From Salmonirosea aquatica (lineage in GTDB: Bacteria; Bacteroidota; Bacteroidia; Cytophagales; Spirosomataceae), in the NCBI RefSeq assembly GCF_009296315.1, contig NZ_WHLY01000002.1, forward strand, positions 6,174,501 to 6,238,500: 64,000 nt of DNA. Direction: 5' to 3'. The notes under the pieces are model-generated. The model searched no databases. It had not been told where the DNA came from and saw nothing but the letters and a program-made list of their open reading frames with translations. Each line of letters starts with the position of its first letter. The stretch's first letter is position 1. Made by a program: the position numbers and the translations under genes. Positions 63,147-64,000 of this stretch are shown one piece after another.

Positions 63147-63518
63147 GGGGGCGACTGGTTTTGACAGCGGGTTGGAGGTTTGTGTAAGCATGTCGGGAGT
63201 TGAGGGTACCTTCCGTAACCAATGCCTTTCAAACAATACACGGCGAGTATAACTACGCCATGGCTGCCTAATCTGATAGATTAGACAATTTGCCATCATC
63301 CCTCCACCCTACGTGCTGCCGGGTGGATTCAGGGGTGTCGAAACGCAGCGCTGGCTGGAATAGTGATACGAAAAACCAGTGAGACACCAGTATCTAAGGT
63401 CGCGATGAAGGTCTGATTTGAACCTTGTCCGGCACGAAAACCGAATCAAAGCTAAACATGTAGAAAGCACAGGGTTCCCCTGTTCTGGACGAGGGTTCGA
63501 ATCCCTCCGTCTCCACCA
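63147..63518 (+). ncRNA. ssrA: Transfer-messenger RNA (tmRNA)
   Basis: A one-piece tmRNA of 372 bases. The 5' end GGGGGCGACTGGTTTTGACAGC and the 3' end GGTTCGAATCCCTCCGTCTCCACCA form the tRNA-like part. The 5' GGGGGCG pairs with CGTCTCC before ACCA (seven pairs, two G-U). The T arm GGTTCGAATCC is standard. The tag reading frame at 63242-63271 reads GEYNYAMAA and a stop, close to known Cytophagales tags. It rescues stalled ribosomes with SmpB and marks the product for proteolysis. Pseudoknot-like pairing is likely between 63280 and 63430. An integrase gene begins 106 bp beyond its 3' end. Confidence 0.97.
63242..63271 (+). other. tmRNA tag reading frame
   Basis: Codons GGC GAG TAT AAC TAC GCC ATG GCT GCC TAA encode GEYNYAMAA. 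The AA end matches the proteolysis signal of other tags. Confidence 0.9.
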
Positions 63519-63523
63519 ACCCT

Positions 63524-63558
63524 AAATGGCTCGAAGTCAAGCACTTCGAGCCATTTTT
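63524..63558 (+). terminator. Terminator after ssrA
   Basis: Perfect 14-bp arms AAATGGCTCGAAGT and ACTTCGAGCCATTT, a 5-base loop and a short T run. Confidence 0.9.
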
Positions 63559-63623
63559 GGCATCAGAAAACACCCTTGGTGCCAATTTCGTGCCAGTTAC
63601 TGATTGAAAAAACGGGCCTTTCC

Positions 63624-64000
63624 ATGCCTAAAAATCTTGAAAAATACCCATTTCGTGAAGCCGTGCTTTCCGATGCAAACGGCGACCTGGCGAAAAAATG
63701 GTACATCAATTACTACGCCTGGTCGCAGCAGCAGGGGAAGCTGGTCCGGAAGCGGGTCACGATCAATCACCCCACCGCCAAAGAGCGGTATGCCCAGGCC
63801 AAGATCATCATTGAGGCCATCAATACCGAACTGAGGGCGGGCGCTATCGTCGAGCCCATCCCTATCGTGGAACCGGAGATCAGGCCCACGATGGAGCTGA
63901 GAAAAGCCGTAGATTTTTTCCTCCAAAGCAAAAGTGCCACGGTAGGCAGGAATACGATGAAGACCTATAAAAAGGATCTGAAGGTTTTCCTGAGCTGGTT
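63624..64000 (+). CDS. Tyrosine recombinase/integrase, truncated at the window end
   Basis: An open frame from the ATG at 63624 runs to the window edge without a stop (125 codons seen). The start MPKNLEKYPFREAVLSDANG leads into an Arm-DNA-binding-like region (KKWYINYYAWSQQQGKLVRKRVTIN), then ELRKAVDFFLQSKSATVGRNTMKTYKKDLKVFLSW, the start of a phage-integrase SAM-like domain. The catalytic R..HxxR..Y residues would lie beyond the window. Its position just after the 3' end of ssrA, a classic attachment site, suggests the integrase of a genomic island or prophage that occupies the next bases. Confidence 0.8.
   Translation, partial: MPKNLEKYPFREAVLSDANGDLAKKWYINYYAWSQQQGKLVRKRVTINHPTAKERYAQAKIIIEAINTELRAGAIVEPIPIVEPEIRPTMELRKAVDFFLQSKSATVGRNTMKTYKKDLKVFLSW

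Noticed and set aside
1-64000. CRISPR arrays, insertion sequences, rRNA or tRNA genes
   Set aside because: None seen. Repeats found are coding repeats or terminator hairpins, and the only tRNA-like T arm belongs to ssrA.

Overview
The window looks like a chromosomal segment of a Bacteroidota bacterium, most likely order Cytophagales. I base this on TAnnTTTG-type promoter elements in several gaps, the parA-parB-DUF5683-dapB-lepB gene order, a tmRNA whose tag reads GEYNYAMAA, a TonB-dependent receptor with an N-terminal carboxypeptidase-regulatory-like domain, LytS/LytTR signalling genes, and families such as DUF1599, BT_3928 and the putative porin family. GC is roughly 50% by eye. The palindrome GGTACC occurs about 100 times by hand count, against about 16 expected by chance.

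Region 1 (1-15.8 kb) is the accessory part. It starts with a 5'-truncated O-methyltransferase, an FAD monooxygenase and a GT1-type glycosyltransferase, plus a TipA-like MerR regulator. Around these lie six LytS-type membrane histidine kinase genes, a decayed seventh copy, two paralogous small secreted proteins, a secreted helical protein and a lipoprotein. The set ends with one convergent LytTR response regulator. It looks like a lineage-specific expansion in which many sensors could share one regulator.

Region 2 (16-31 kb) is mostly housekeeping: a DUF1599 protein, a BT_3928 membrane protein, aroK, an outer-membrane beta-barrel protein, a Tyr/Gly-rich lipoprotein, proS, an FKBP-type isomerase, an AlbA_2 regulator, dprA, lepB, dapB, DUF5683, parB, parA and a radical SAM/SPASM protein. 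The DUF5683 gene and parB each carry what looks like a one-base homopolymer deletion, 0.7 kb apart, so a local sequence error is likely.

Region 3 (31-55 kb) holds a GH13-like protein, a geranylgeranyl-reductase-like flavoprotein, an Lrp regulator divergent from alanine dehydrogenase, a DEAD-box helicase with a long structured leader, a cytochrome c/copper monooxygenase-like lipoprotein, a methyltransferase, apaG, ung, a Dabb protein, a zinc phospholipase/nuclease-like protein, a sugar isomerase-like protein, an rRNA methyltransferase, an AddB-like nuclease, miaE, a putative porin, lpxK, menC and hemF.

Region 4 (55-64 kb) encodes a type I secretion-like ABC/HlyD/TolC set followed by a TonB-dependent receptor. 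The ABC protein's ATPase motifs are almost all degenerate. The window closes with ssrA (tmRNA) and, about 100 bp beyond its 3' end, the start of a tyrosine recombinase. This suggests that an integrated element begins there and runs past the window.
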